NCBI RefSeq assembly: GCF_030930995.1
Contig: NZ_CP133217.1
Span: forward strand, 1,788,001-1,852,000
Length of the DNA stretch: 64,000 nt
Direction: 5' to 3'
From: Thiothrix subterranea
GTDB taxonomy: Bacteria > Pseudomonadota > Gammaproteobacteria > Thiotrichales > Thiotrichaceae
Positions 37,256 through 46,699 of the stretch are shown here, piece after piece; position 1 is the stretch's first letter, and each line of letters begins with the position of its first letter. Under the pieces are notes generated by a model, which worked only from the letters and a program-made list of their open reading frames with translations, searched no databases and had not been told where the DNA came from. The position numbers and the translations under genes are program-made.

Positions 37256-38575
37256 ATGCTGACTCCAGACAACGCGGTGCATGTGCCGCCCGCCGTGCAT
37301 CATATCCCCGCTGATAAAGTGTGCGGGCGTGCCAAAGATGTAATCCGGCGTTTGCAAAAAGCGGGTTACGAAGCCTATTTAGTGGGCGGTTGTGTCCGCG
37401 ATTTATTGCTGGGTTTAGTCCCCAAAGATTTTGATATTGCGACGAGTGCGCACCCTGAAGAGATTCGGCGTTTGTTCAATTCCTGCCGTTTGATCGGGCG
37501 ACGCTTCCGCTTAGCGCATATTTATTATGGGCGCGATTATCTGGAAGTGGCGACCTTCCGCGCACCCCACGATGACAGTGAAGATGGCGGTAAGGTTAAC
37601 GATGCCGGGCGCATTATTCACGATAATGTCTATGGCACGTTGGAAGAGGACGTTTGGCGGCGTGATTTCACCATCAATGCCTTGTTTTACGACCCGATTA
37701 GCGATGAATTGCTGGATTTTGTCGGCGGCTTGGATGATTTGCGTAACGGCAAAATCCGTTTGCTGGGCAACCCCGAACAGCGCTTTCGTGAAGACCCGGT
37801 GCGGTTGTTGCGAGCGGTACGATTTGCGGCAAAATTGAATTTTGAGATTGAACCCGCGACCTTGGCGTGTGTGCGCCCGATGGGAATTTTGCTGGAAGGC
37901 GTGTCTTCGGCGCGTTTATTCGATGAAATCATTAAGCTGCTGCACAGCGGTTGTGGTTGGAACACTTTCCGGTTATTGCGCGAATACAATTTGCTCGAAT
38001 ATTTATTGCCGCTAACTTACGAAAGCCTTGAGGACGACGACACCGGCAATTTCGAGCGCATGATTACGTTGTCGCTACAGAATACCGATCAGCGTTTGGC
38101 AGAAGGCAAATCGGTAATGCCTGCATTTTTGTACGCGGTATTGTTGTGGCACGAAGTTTCGGTGGTGGCTGAAGAATTGCAGGCGCGTGGAATGCCGGAA
38201 CTTCAGGCAATGACGCAGGCGTCCGGCGATGCATTGCACGATCAGGTGGATTTTACCGCTGTGCCGCGCCGTTATAGCAATATTACCCGCGAAATTTGGT
38301 TATTGCAGTCGCGTTTCCGTTACCGTGATATTCGCCGTGCTACGACCTTGTTGACCAATCCGCGTTTTCGGGCGGCGTATGATTTCATGTGCTTACGCGC
38401 CGAAGCCGGTGAGCCAGTCGACGATGACGCGGAATGGTGGACGGCGTTCCAGAGTGCTACGCACGAAGAGCGCGAAGCCATGTGCAAAGGTGCGGCAATC
38501 AAAGGCAGTTTGCGCCGCCGTAAAAAACGCCGCAAACCGACCACAGCCAGTAAATCCGCTTCACCCGCTTCATGA
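37256..38575 (+). CDS. pcnB: Poly(A) polymerase I
   Basis: PcnB adds 3' poly(A) tails that promote RNA decay. The 439-residue protein has the class II nucleotidyltransferase head GGCVRDLLLG with catalytic Asp pair in KDFDIAT, then RRDFTINALFYDP, RFREDPVRLLRAVRFAAKL and a PAP-type C-terminus with a basic tail (RRRKKRRKP). The basic tail and the following folK favour PcnB over a CCA-adding enzyme. It overlaps folK by four bases. Confidence 0.94.
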   Translation: MLTPDNAVHVPPAVHHIPADKVCGRAKDVIRRLQKAGYEAYLVGGCVRDLLLGLVPKDFDIATSAHPEEIRRLFNSCRLIGRRFRLAHIYYGRDYLEVATFRAPHDDSEDGGKVNDAGRIIHDNVYGTLEEDVWRRDFTINALFYDPISDELLDFVGGLDDLRNGKIRLLGNPEQRFREDPVRLLRAVRFAAKLNFEIEPATLACVRPMGILLEGVSSARLFDEIIKLLHSGCGWNTFRLLREYNLLEYLLPLTYESLEDDDTGNFERMITLSLQNTDQRLAEGKSVMPAFLYAVLLWHEVSVVAEELQARGMPELQAMTQASGDALHDQVDFTAVPRRYSNITREIWLLQSRFRYRDIRRATTLLTNPRFRAAYDFMCLRAEAGEPVDDDAEWWTAFQSATHEEREAMCKGAAIKGSLRRRKKRRKPTTASKSASPAS

Positions 38576-39069
38576 CACCGGTGCTTTGCTACATTGGTTT
38601 AGGCAGCAATCTGGGTAATCCGGTGGCGAATGTGCACTCGGCACTGAAGCAATTAGCGGGTGCAGAAGGCGTGGAGTTGCGCAGTGTGTCACGCTTTTAC
38701 ACCAGCAAACCGATGGGACCGCAAGACCAGCCGGATTATGTGAATGCGGTGGCTGGGGTACTAACGCAACTTTCCGCCCACGCTTTATTGCAAACCTTAT
38801 TCGCAGTGGAACGGGCGCACGGGCGGGTACGGGACGCAGCGTTGCGTTGGGGGCCGCGTACCCTTGATCTCGATTTATTGCTGTACGGCGATGCGATGAT
38901 TGACACGCCTGATTTGAAAATTCCTCACCCCGGTATCGGTGAACGCTCGTTTGTGGTGCTACCCTTGCTGGATCTTGCGCCGCATCGAGTGTTACCGGAT
39001 GGGCGCAGTTTGTCCGCTTGCCGAGCGGCATTGGCGTGTGATGATCTTTATCCGCTCTCGCTGGGCTGA
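38572..39069 (+). CDS. folK: HPPK, copy 2 (pcnB-linked folK)
   Basis: A 165-residue 6-hydroxymethyl-dihydropterin pyrophosphokinase in the standard pcnB-folK position. It has YIGLGSNLGNP, FYTSKPMGPQDQPDYVNAVA, the signature WGPRTLDLDLLLYGD and IPHPGIGERSFVVLPL, so all catalytic segments are intact. Another HPPK gene lies at 7647-8138 next to folB. This copy is the one expected from gene order. It overlaps the convergent RND gene by 22 bp. Confidence 0.94.
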   Translation: MTPVLCYIGLGSNLGNPVANVHSALKQLAGAEGVELRSVSRFYTSKPMGPQDQPDYVNAVAGVLTQLSAHALLQTLFAVERAHGRVRDAALRWGPRTLDLDLLLYGDAMIDTPDLKIPHPGIGERSFVVLPLLDLAPHRVLPDGRSLSACRAALACDDLYPLSLG

Positions 39070-42000
39070 ACGGCTGCATCAAACGCCGTTTTGCCTTTGC
39101 TCAGTTTAAACCACACCGTATACAGCGCTGGTAAAAACAGCAGCGTTAGCACTGTTGCCACCAATAATCCGCCCATAATCGCAATCGCCATCGGCCCAAA
39201 GAACACGCTCTCTGACAAGGGAATCATTGCTAGAATCGCTGCCAATGCGGTCAACATAATGGGGCGGAAACGGCGCACGGCGGCTTCAATCACGGCTTCA
39301 CGCGGCACAAAACCCGCGTCGATATTGCGCTCAATCTGATCCACCAAAATCACCGAGTTGCGCATAATCATCCCAGAAAGCGCAATCGTCCCCAGCATGG
39401 CAACAAACCCGAAGGGGCGATCAAACAGCAGCAAAAACAACGCAACCCCAATCAAGCCAAACGGCGCTGTCAACACCACCATAATGACGCGCTGGAAACT
39501 TTGTAATTGAATCATCAGCAGCGTTAACACCACCACGATGAAGAGTGGGAAACCCGCCCCGATGGATTCATTGCCTTTGGCACTTTCTTCTACCGCGCCG
39601 CCTATTTCCAGCTTGTAGCCCAGTGGCAAGCTGGCACGAATCTCACCCAAACGCGCTTCAACTTCCGTTGTCACTGTCGGTGCTTGAATCTTGCTGTAAA
39701 TATCGCCGCGTACCGTGATGGTTCGGGTACGGTTACGATGCCAGAGAATGCCTTCTTCCTGCACGTAGTCGATGGTTGCCAGTTGTGATAGCGGAACGGT
39801 GTTGCCGGTGTTGGTGGGTACATTCAGCCCCGCAAGGCGCGAGAGCAAATCACGTTCGCCTTCCGTTCCGCGTAACAGAATCGGGATGGTTTGATCTTGC
39901 TCGCGGAATTCGCCAATCGGTGTGCCGCTCAAGGTGCTTTGCAGCAGTTGCGAGAGGGCGGATTGCGTGACCCCAAGGCTGATGGCTTTGGCGGTATCGA
40001 GTTTTAAGCGAATCGCTTTGCTGCGTTCGTTCCAGTCGAGATGCACATTCACCAAATGCGGGTTGGTACGCATGACGGTGGCGACTTGCTCGCCGAGTTC
40101 GCGCAATTGCCACAAATCTTCACCCGACACGCGGAATTGCACGGGGTAGCCGACCGGCGGACCATTTTCCAGACGAATCACCCGCCCGCGAGCCAAGCCA
40201 AAGGTGGGGCTATTATCCAACAGGTCAATGAGTTTGCTGCGCAAGGCTTCACGGTCTTCGATACTTTTAGTGGTAATCACAAATTGCGCAAAACTGGGGG
40301 AGGGCAGTTGTTGATCCAACGGCAGATAGAAACGCGGTGCGCCATTGCCGACATACGCTGCAAAGTTTTCGATGTGTTCTTGTTGGGTGTCGAGGTATTG
40401 CTCCAGTTTGCGGGTTTCCGCTTCGGTGGCTTGCAGCGAAGAACCTTCGGGCAATTTCAAATCCACGACCAATTCCATGCGGGTGGAATCGGGGAAAAAC
40501 TGTTGCTGCACAAACTGAAACATGAAAATTGACCCGGCAAAGGTCGCAACCGTCAGCACAATAACGATTAATGGATAGGCAACACAGGCTTTGATTAAGC
40601 CCCGAAACCAGCGAAGAAACCCCTCCCCAACCCTCCCCTTATCATGGGAGGGCGTAAGAGTCGCTGCACTATTTTGTTCCTCCCCTGATAAGGGGAGGCT
40701 AGGAGGGGTTTCTTTAGCCGGGTGTACTTTCAACAACTTATACCCCAAATACGGAATCACGATTACCGCCACCAACCACGAAATCACCAAAGCAATCGTG
40801 ATAACTTGGAAAATCGAGCGGGTAAATTCTCCCACCGAAGATTGTGCCGTCGCAATCGGTAGAAAACCCGCCGCCGTGATCAACGTTCCCGTCAACATCG
40901 GAAACGCGGTGGTGGTATAGGCAAAGCTGGCAGCTCTGACCCGATCCCAGCCTTCTTCCATTTTCACCAGCATGACTTCAATGGCAATAATCGCATCATC
41001 CACTAGCAAACCCAGTGCGAGTACCAGCGACCCCAGTGAAATTTTGTGCAAGCCAATCCCGAATAAGTACATGACGAAAAAAGTCGCCGCCAATACCAAC
41101 GGAATCGAGAGTGCTACCACTGCCCCTGCTCGCATTCCCAAGCTTAAAAAACTGACTGCTAATACGATAATCACCGCTTCCGCCACGACTTTGAGGAATT
41201 CATTGATGGAACGTTTCACCGCCGTGGGCTGATCATTGACGCGATGCAATTCCATGCCGACCGGCAATTGACTTTCGATGCGTACCAGTGCCGCATCCAG
41301 CGATTTACCCAGCGCAATAATGTCGCCGCCTTTGCGCATGGAAATACCAATTCCCAAGGCTTCTTGCCCTTGATAGCGAAAGGTGGAATGGGGCGGGTCG
41401 GCATAACCGCGTGTGACTTCGGCGACTTCATGCAAGCGCAGAGTGCGATTGCCAATCGTGATCGGTAAATTGCGAATGTCTTCAAGGTCGCTGAACGTAC
41501 CGGCTGGGCGCACGTAAATGCGGTCGGTTGCGGTGTTATATGCACCTACAGCAGCGATAGCGTTTTGCGCTTGCAGCACATCGACCAGTTGTTGCACGCT
41601 GAAGCCGAGGTTTGCAAGCTTACTGTTGGCAAGGGTGATGGTGACGCGCTCTTCTTGCTCGCCAATGCTGAGGATTTTTGCCACGTCTTTGACCAATAGC
41701 AGCTCTTTGCGAATGTCATCCGCTGCATCACGTAATTGCGCAAAGTTGAAACCGTCGCCAGTCAGGGCAAAGATATTGCCGTAAGTTTCCCCGAATTCGT
41801 CGTTGAACAGCGGCCCCACCACGCCTTGCGGCAAGGTATGGCGCATATCACCCACCCGTTTGCGAATGTCGTAAAACATATCGGGCATGGCAGCCGAGGG
41901 CGCATCGTCTTTGGCAATCACGAAGATATTGGTTTCGCCGGGGCGGGAAAAGCTGCGCACAATATCGACGTGCGCGGTTTCGAGGATGACTTTTTCGATA

Positions 42001-42206
42001 CGTTCGGTAACTTGTGACTCGATTTCCTGTGCCGTTGCCCCCGACCAGTAGGCTTGCACCAGCATGACTTTAAAGGTGAAAGGTGGATCTTCCGATTGCC
42101 CTAATTTGGTGTAGCCGAAAATGCCCAGCCCTAAGGTGAGTACCATTAGGTATAAAACAAAGTTGCGGTGGCGTAACGCCCAAGCCGAGAGGTTGAAACT
42201 GCTCAT
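39048..42206 (-). CDS. RND-family multidrug efflux permease with in-frame repeat insertion
   Basis: An inner-membrane proton-driven pump of 1,052 residues in the AcrB/MexB superfamily. Twelve transmembrane segments fall in two halves. TM4 carries the proton-relay Asp pair in LGLLVDDAIIAIE. Two large periplasmic loops follow TM1 and TM7, and the MIMRNSVILVDQIE segment marks TM10. Residues about 496-531 (PSLPLSGEE to DKGRVGEG) come from a palindromic element at 40613-40714 and fall in the cytoplasmic linker between the halves, where an insertion is tolerable. It overlaps the adaptor gene by four bases. The outer-membrane partner is not in the window. Confidence 0.92.
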   Translation of the reverse strand: MSSFNLSAWALRHRNFVLYLMVLTLGLGIFGYTKLGQSEDPPFTFKVMLVQAYWSGATAQEIESQVTERIEKVILETAHVDIVRSFSRPGETNIFVIAKDDAPSAAMPDMFYDIRKRVGDMRHTLPQGVVGPLFNDEFGETYGNIFALTGDGFNFAQLRDAADDIRKELLLVKDVAKILSIGEQEERVTITLANSKLANLGFSVQQLVDVLQAQNAIAAVGAYNTATDRIYVRPAGTFSDLEDIRNLPITIGNRTLRLHEVAEVTRGYADPPHSTFRYQGQEALGIGISMRKGGDIIALGKSLDAALVRIESQLPVGMELHRVNDQPTAVKRSINEFLKVVAEAVIIVLAVSFLSLGMRAGAVVALSIPLVLAATFFVMYLFGIGLHKISLGSLVLALGLLVDDAIIAIEVMLVKMEEGWDRVRAASFAYTTTAFPMLTGTLITAAGFLPIATAQSSVGEFTRSIFQVITIALVISWLVAVIVIPYLGYKLLKVHPAKETPPSLPLSGEEQNSAATLTPSHDKGRVGEGFLRWFRGLIKACVAYPLIVIVLTVATFAGSIFMFQFVQQQFFPDSTRMELVVDLKLPEGSSLQATEAETRKLEQYLDTQQEHIENFAAYVGNGAPRFYLPLDQQLPSPSFAQFVITTKSIEDREALRSKLIDLLDNSPTFGLARGRVIRLENGPPVGYPVQFRVSGEDLWQLRELGEQVATVMRTNPHLVNVHLDWNERSKAIRLKLDTAKAISLGVTQSALSQLLQSTLSGTPIGEFREQDQTIPILLRGTEGERDLLSRLAGLNVPTNTGNTVPLSQLATIDYVQEEGILWHRNRTRTITVRGDIYSKIQAPTVTTEVEARLGEIRASLPLGYKLEIGGAVEESAKGNESIGAGFPLFIVVVLTLLMIQLQSFQRVIMVVLTAPFGLIGVALFLLLFDRPFGFVAMLGTIALSGMIMRNSVILVDQIERNIDAGFVPREAVIEAAVRRFRPIMLTALAAILAMIPLSESVFFGPMAIAIMGGLLVATVLTLLFLPALYTVWFKLSKGKTAFDAAVQPSESG
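40613..40714. repeat. Palindromic element inserted in frame in the RND pump gene
   Basis: Inverted repeats of about 30 bp with the arms AACCCCTCCCCAACCCTCCCC and its imperfect complement, around a spacer of about 42 bp. The arms match those of the element at 36002-36102. In both hosts the left and right parts encode the same peptides, PLSG and DKGR, meaning the same reading frame was used both times. Confidence 0.9.
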
Positions 42207-43279
42207 GAGCCTGCCCCATCGTAAGGAATCGGGTTGATCACTTGCCCAGCATTGAGTTTGTGAACCCCAGCCGCAATCACTTTTGTGCCGACGGGTAGGT
42301 CGCTAATGCTAATACCGTCATGCTGATACGCCAGCACGGTGATGGGGCGCAATGTGACCTTGTTATCCGTGCCGACGACCCACACCGCTGTCTGTTGCGC
42401 TTGTTGAAACAGTGCGGAGGCGGGCAACCAGCGGGCGGCTTGCGTGGCGTTGATGGGCAGTTTGACATCGGCAGTTACCCCTAAACGCAAGCCAGCGGGG
42501 GGATTCAGCAAACTGATTTTGACCAGAAAACTGCGGGTGGTATCGGCGGCGGGGGAAATTTCACGTACTTTGCCTTGCAATACCTTATCAGGCTGTGACC
42601 ATAGGGTAATGTCGGTCAGCGTGCCGGTTTGCAAGGTTTGTGCGGTGGTTTCGCCGACACGGATGTGGACTTCGCGCTCGCCTGCGTAAGCAATGTGTAC
42701 AACGGGTGTGCCAGCGGCAACGACTTGCCCCGCTTCGGTGTGGACTTGGGTGATAATGCCGTCCTGATCAGCTAAGAGTTCGGTGTAGCCTGCTTGATTG
42801 CCGCTGAGTTTGAGTTGGGCTTGTGCTGCGGTGACTCGCGCTTTGGCGGCATCATGGGCGGCTTGGGCGTTATCTAATGCAGATTGTCCGATGAATTGTT
42901 TGCGGTGCAATTCGCGGATGCGGGTTAATTCTGCTTGGGCATTGGTGAGGTCGGCGTCTGCGGCGGCGAGATTGGCGCGGGTGCTGCTGAGATTCAGCGC
43001 GACGTCAGCGGTGTCGAGGCTGGCGAGAACTTGCCCGGCTTTGACGGTATCACCGGGGTCGACGTGGCGTTTGATGACTTTGCCACCGACACGAAAGGCG
43101 AGATCGGCTTCCAGACGTGCTTGGGTTTCGCCGGAAAAGGTTAGCGTGTTGGCGGTGTGCGTGTCAGTGACAGTCCAGATTTGGGCGGGGCGTATGACGG
43201 TGGCAGTGGTTTCTGGCTCTTGGCAGGCACTCAGGGTGAGTAGGAGTGCAATGCTTGACCATAATAGTGTGGGTTTCAT
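42203..43279 (-). CDS. RND efflux periplasmic adaptor (membrane fusion lipoprotein)
   Basis: A 358-residue HlyD/AcrA-type adaptor. The signal peptide ends in the lipobox LTLSAC. A split lipoyl domain (GGKVIKRHVDPGDTVKAGQVLASLD and LLADQDGIITQVHTEAGQVVAAGTPV) encloses a helical hairpin, followed by beta-barrel and membrane-proximal domains. ATG 43279 shares a base with the tetR stop (TGATG); the longer frame to 43423 is a shadow. It is the middle gene of a tetR-adaptor-pump operon. Confidence 0.92.
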   Translation of the reverse strand: MKPTLLWSSIALLLTLSACQEPETTATVIRPAQIWTVTDTHTANTLTFSGETQARLEADLAFRVGGKVIKRHVDPGDTVKAGQVLASLDTADVALNLSSTRANLAAADADLTNAQAELTRIRELHRKQFIGQSALDNAQAAHDAAKARVTAAQAQLKLSGNQAGYTELLADQDGIITQVHTEAGQVVAAGTPVVHIAYAGEREVHIRVGETTAQTLQTGTLTDITLWSQPDKVLQGKVREISPAADTTRSFLVKISLLNPPAGLRLGVTADVKLPINATQAARWLPASALFQQAQQTAVWVVGTDNKVTLRPITVLAYQHDGISISDLPVGTKVIAAGVHKLNAGQVINPIPYDGAGS

Positions 43280-43917
43280 CAATGTATCTCCGGGGTGAGT
43301 GCGCCGCGCCAGAGAGACTTGAGCGCGGCTTCGAGCATTTGTAAATAATCGTCGGCGCAAGCGCATAGCAGTGAGCGCTCTTTCATCAGTTCTTTCAGGG
43401 GAGTCGGGCGCAGCAACTGCCATAAACCGATCAATAACGCATAGCTTTGCAGCATGAGGGCTTGCGTGGCTTGTGGGAAATGGTCGCGCAGTGCGGTGAC
43501 GACTTCGGTTAATTGGGTGAAGGTGCGCTGTTCAAAGGCAAACGCAATGTCGAGTGGAATTTGGCGTTCCAATAAGCCATGGCACAACGTGGCAACCGGC
43601 AGAAAGGCGGGGAAATCCAGCAGAAATTGCCGTTGAATGCTGAACAAATCGTCTATGGTCATCGGGGGCGCATGTTGGGCGCGTGCTTTCAAACGGCTAA
43701 AAAATGTAGCATTATGGCGCTCGTGAATGCCGAGAAATAGCTCTTCCTTGCTGCGAAAATACAGATAGACCGTGCCTTTAGCAAGCCCTGCGGCGGTGGC
43801 GATGTCAGCGACATTGCACATGCGTTCAGGGTGGGTGAGCCAAAGCTGTTCGGCAGTATCAAGGATGGCTTCGCGGCGCAGTTCCTTGTCTTCGGGGTTG
43901 GTGGCACGGATTTGCAT
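43279..43917 (-). CDS. TetR-family repressor of the RND operon
   Basis: A 212-residue TetR regulator. The helix-turn-helix is VADIATAAGLAKGTVYLYFRSKEEL near residues 40-65; the remainder is an all-helical ligand domain with C-terminal TetR features. It is the first gene of the efflux operon, translationally coupled to the adaptor. Two palindromic sites lie directly upstream (43923-43972), so it likely represses its own operon until an efflux substrate binds. The inducer is unknown. Confidence 0.9.
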   Translation of the reverse strand: MQIRATNPEDKELRREAILDTAEQLWLTHPERMCNVADIATAAGLAKGTVYLYFRSKEELFLGIHERHNATFFSRLKARAQHAPPMTIDDLFSIQRQFLLDFPAFLPVATLCHGLLERQIPLDIAFAFEQRTFTQLTEVVTALRDHFPQATQALMLQSYALLIGLWQLLRPTPLKELMKERSLLCACADDYLQMLEAALKSLWRGALTPEIH

Positions 43918-43921
43918 GTAA

Positions 43922-43974
43922 ATGACTGCTGGTCAGTTGTTTGTGAAGATTGTAAATGACCCGTAGTCAGTTGT
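43922..43974 (-). promoter_or_regulatory. Tandem TetR operators TGAC-N5-GTCA
   Basis: Two 19-bp repeats, at 43922-43940 and 43956-43974, share the form ATGAC-N3-G-N-GTCAGTTGT. Each contains a perfect inverted repeat TGAC-N5-GTCA, and their starts are 34 bp apart, about three helical turns. They lie 5-57 bp upstream of the TetR start codon, the expected place for an autoregulatory operator. Confidence 0.7.
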
Positions 43975-44036
43975 CGAGCTTACCCGCTTAAATTTGTATA
44001 CAATAGCCCAATCATCCACTAACAAGAGGAACGACC

Positions 44037-44387
44037 ATGAAGGCCGACCACGCCAAAATTGTACTGAATGCCCGTAAAAATGCCGACGAACGCGCCAAAG
44101 GCTACCGCGAACAAGCCTTAAAAATGTACCCGTGGATTTGCGGGCGTTGTGCGCGGGAATTCACGCACGCCAATTTGCGCGAATTGACCGTGCATCATCG
44201 CGATCACAACCACGACAACAACCCGCAGGATGGCAGCAACTGGGAATTGTTGTGCTTGTATTGCCACGATAATGAACATCAAAAGTTAATCGAAGCCGAG
44301 CGTGGCGGTTCTGCCGGAACCAGTGGCCCCGCCGCCGCAACGCACAACCCGTTTGCCGATTTGAAAGCGAAGATGCAGAAAAAATAG
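44037..44387 (+). CDS. YajD-like HNH nuclease-fold protein
   Basis: A 116-residue protein with an HNH motif: paired CxxC zinc ligands (CGRC and CLYC) and the catalytic-type VHHRDHNHDNNP followed by NWELLCLYCHDNEHQ. This matches the YajD family, whose role is not established; the fold is that of a small metal-dependent nuclease. It is a single gene, divergent from the efflux operon and about 80 bp before dapC. Confidence 0.8.
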   Translation: MKADHAKIVLNARKNADERAKGYREQALKMYPWICGRCAREFTHANLRELTVHHRDHNHDNNPQDGSNWELLCLYCHDNEHQKLIEAERGGSAGTSGPAAATHNPFADLKAKMQKK

Positions 44388-44467
44388 CGGGGTTGCTGGA
44401 GTTTGTGACGCTTTTGGGTTTTCCGGTATACTCTGGCGTTTCAGCCAATTTGGGATAGCCGCGCTCC

Positions 44468-45661
44468 ATGAATCCTGATCTTGCCCGCTTGCAAGCTTAC
44501 CCGTTTGAACGCATTCGTACCTTGCTGCAAGGCATCAGCCCCGCTGATTTGCCTGCGGTTTCGTTGGCGATGGGGGAACCCAAGCACCCAACCCCTGCTT
44601 TCATTCATGAAGCGATTGCGGCAAATTTGGGTGGTTTAGCCAATTACCCGCTCACCAAAGGCTCGGCAGCGTTGCGCGACAGCATTGCTGCTTGGCTGAC
44701 ACAACGTTTTCAACTTCCGGCGGGCGCGGTGGATGCGGAACAGCATGTCATTCCCGTGAATGGTACACGCGAAGCACTGTTCGCATTCGCGCAAGCCGTG
44801 GTAACGCGCACTGGCGATGCAGCGGTGGTGATGCCCAATCCCTTCTACCAAATTTACGAAGGTGCGGCGCTGTTAGCCGGGGCAGAACCCGTGTTTCTGA
44901 ATTGCACCGCTGCGAATGGTTTTATCCCCGATTTTGCCGCCGTACCCGCAGCGGTGTGGCAGCGTTGCCAATTGCTCTACATTTGCAGCCCCGGTAATCC
45001 CACGGGCGCGGTTATGCCGTTGGAAACGCTGCAATTGGTGCTGCAACTCGCGGAAACCTATGACTTTATTGTCGCGGCGGACGAATGTTATTCCGAACTG
45101 TATGCCGATGAAACCCAGCCACCAGCGGGCTTACTACAAGCCGCAGCGCAAATGGGGAATACCGCATGGAAGCGGTGTGTGGTCTTTCATAGCTTGTCGA
45201 AACGTTCCAATGCGCCGGGGATGCGCTCTGGCTTTGTGGCGGGCGATGCGGAAATCCTCAAACAATTTTTGCTGTACCGCACCTATCATGGCTGTGCAAT
45301 GCCACCACCGTTTCAGGCTGCGAGTGCTGCGGCATGGGCGGATGAAACCCATGTGCAAACCAACCGAGCGTTGTATCGGGAAAAATTCACGGCGGTGATG
45401 GCGATACTCGCGCCGGTGATGGACGTTTCCCAACCAGCGGCAGGTTTCTACTTGTGGCCGCAAACGCCGGTGGATGACAAAATATTTACCCGTGAATTGT
45501 TTGCACGGGCGCATGTGAACGTTGTCCCCGGCAGTTATTTGTCGCGGGAAGCGGACGGGATGAACCCCGGTGCAAACCGGATTCGTTTGGCACTGGTTGC
45601 CCCGTTGGATGAATGTATTGAAGCGGCGCAACGTATCCGGCGCGTCGTTGAAACCCTTTGA
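44468..45661 (+). CDS. dapC: Succinyldiaminopimelate transaminase
   Basis: A PLP-dependent class I aminotransferase of 397 residues acting in the succinylase branch of lysine/diaminopimelate synthesis. The PLP lysine is in SLSKRSNAPGMRSGF, with the cofactor residues in CSPGNPTGAV and ADECYSELY. Adjacent dapD, separated by 27 bp, makes the substrate pathway clear and favours DapC over other class I aminotransferases. Confidence 0.92.
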   Translation: MNPDLARLQAYPFERIRTLLQGISPADLPAVSLAMGEPKHPTPAFIHEAIAANLGGLANYPLTKGSAALRDSIAAWLTQRFQLPAGAVDAEQHVIPVNGTREALFAFAQAVVTRTGDAAVVMPNPFYQIYEGAALLAGAEPVFLNCTAANGFIPDFAAVPAAVWQRCQLLYICSPGNPTGAVMPLETLQLVLQLAETYDFIVAADECYSELYADETQPPAGLLQAAAQMGNTAWKRCVVFHSLSKRSNAPGMRSGFVAGDAEILKQFLLYRTYHGCAMPPPFQAASAAAWADETHVQTNRALYREKFTAVMAILAPVMDVSQPAAGFYLWPQTPVDDKIFTRELFARAHVNVVPGSYLSREADGMNPGANRIRLALVAPLDECIEAAQRIRRVVETL

Positions 45662-45688
45662 ATATTTCCTAAAAATATGGAGAAAAGA

Positions 45689-46522
45689 ATGTCAGATGTA
45701 AGCCAACTGCAACGCATTATCGAAGAAGCCTTCGAGCGCCGCGCCGACATCAACCCGCGCAATGCAGAAGCGCAAACCCGTGATGCCGTCAATGAGGCGT
45801 TGGAACTGCTGAATGCCGGTAAATTGCGCATTGCCACCCAACACGGCGTGGGTAATTGGGAAGTGAATCAGTGGCTGAAAAAAGCCGTGCTGCTGTCATT
45901 CCGCTTGAATGATAACGAAGTGATGGATGGCGGTTGCACCAACTATTACGACAAAGTGCCGTCCAAATTTGCGGGCATGAGCGCGGATGAATTTGCCGCT
46001 GGTGGCGTGCGCGTCGTGCCGAATGCGATTGCACGGCGTGGCGCTTACATCGCTCCGGGCTGTGTGCTGATGCCATCTTACGTGAATATCGGTGCGTATG
46101 TGGATAGCGGCACGATGGTGGATACGTGGGCAACGGTTGGTTCTTGCGCACAAATCGGTAAGAACGTGCATTTGTCTGGCGGCGTAGGCATCGGCGGCGT
46201 ATTAGAGCCAGTGCAAGCGGGCCCGACGATTATCGAAGACAACTGCTTCATCGGCGCACGTTCTGAAGTTGTCGAAGGCGTGATTGTGGAAGAGGGCGCG
46301 GTGATTTCAATGGGTGTTTATATCGGTCAAAGTACACGCATTTATGACCGCGAAACTGGCGAAGTCATGTACGGGCGCGTGCCAGCGGGTTCGGTCGTTG
46401 TATCCGGCAACCTGCCATCCAGCGATGGCAAATACAGCCTGTATTGCGCGGTTATCGTGAAGAAAGTTGACGCGAAAACCCGCAGCAAAGTGGGCATCAA
46501 CGAACTGTTGCGCGACATCTAA
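45689..46522 (+). CDS. dapD: Tetrahydrodipicolinate N-succinyltransferase
   Basis: DapD succinylates tetrahydrodipicolinate; the product is transaminated by DapC. The 277-residue protein has an N-terminal helical domain and a left-handed beta-helix of hexapeptide repeats ([51 protein letters not shown]). ATG 45689 has GGAG seven bases upstream; ATG 45677 in frame overlaps that site. It is the second gene of a dapC-dapD operon. Confidence 0.96.
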   Translation: MSDVSQLQRIIEEAFERRADINPRNAEAQTRDAVNEALELLNAGKLRIATQHGVGNWEVNQWLKKAVLLSFRLNDNEVMDGGCTNYYDKVPSKFAGMSADEFAAGGVRVVPNAIARRGAYIAPGCVLMPSYVNIGAYVDSGTMVDTWATVGSCAQIGKNVHLSGGVGIGGVLEPVQAGPTIIEDNCFIGARSEVVEGVIVEEGAVISMGVYIGQSTRIYDRETGEVMYGRVPAGSVVVSGNLPSSDGKYSLYCAVIVKKVDAKTRSKVGINELLRDI

Positions 46523-46533
46523 GTATTTATGTG

Positions 46534-46558
46534 GCGGGGGAAGAGAGGCTTTCCCCGC
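46534..46558 (+). terminator. Hairpin after dapD
   Basis: A ten-base-pair stem GCGGGGGAAG/CTTTCCCCGC (one G-T pair) with a five-base loop begins 12 bp after the dapD stop. No T tract follows, so termination is likely factor-assisted or the hairpin protects the 3' end. Confidence 0.45.
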
Positions 46559-46699
46559 TATCAATGAAAAAGACAACAAGGCTCTAAGCCTCAGTAATTT
46601 TTTAATAAATTAAAATAATGATAGATCATAAAATGATGGATTTTTCAGCCTCTCGCACGTAAGCTGCGGTGTAGTCTACACCATAGGAATACATTGGCG

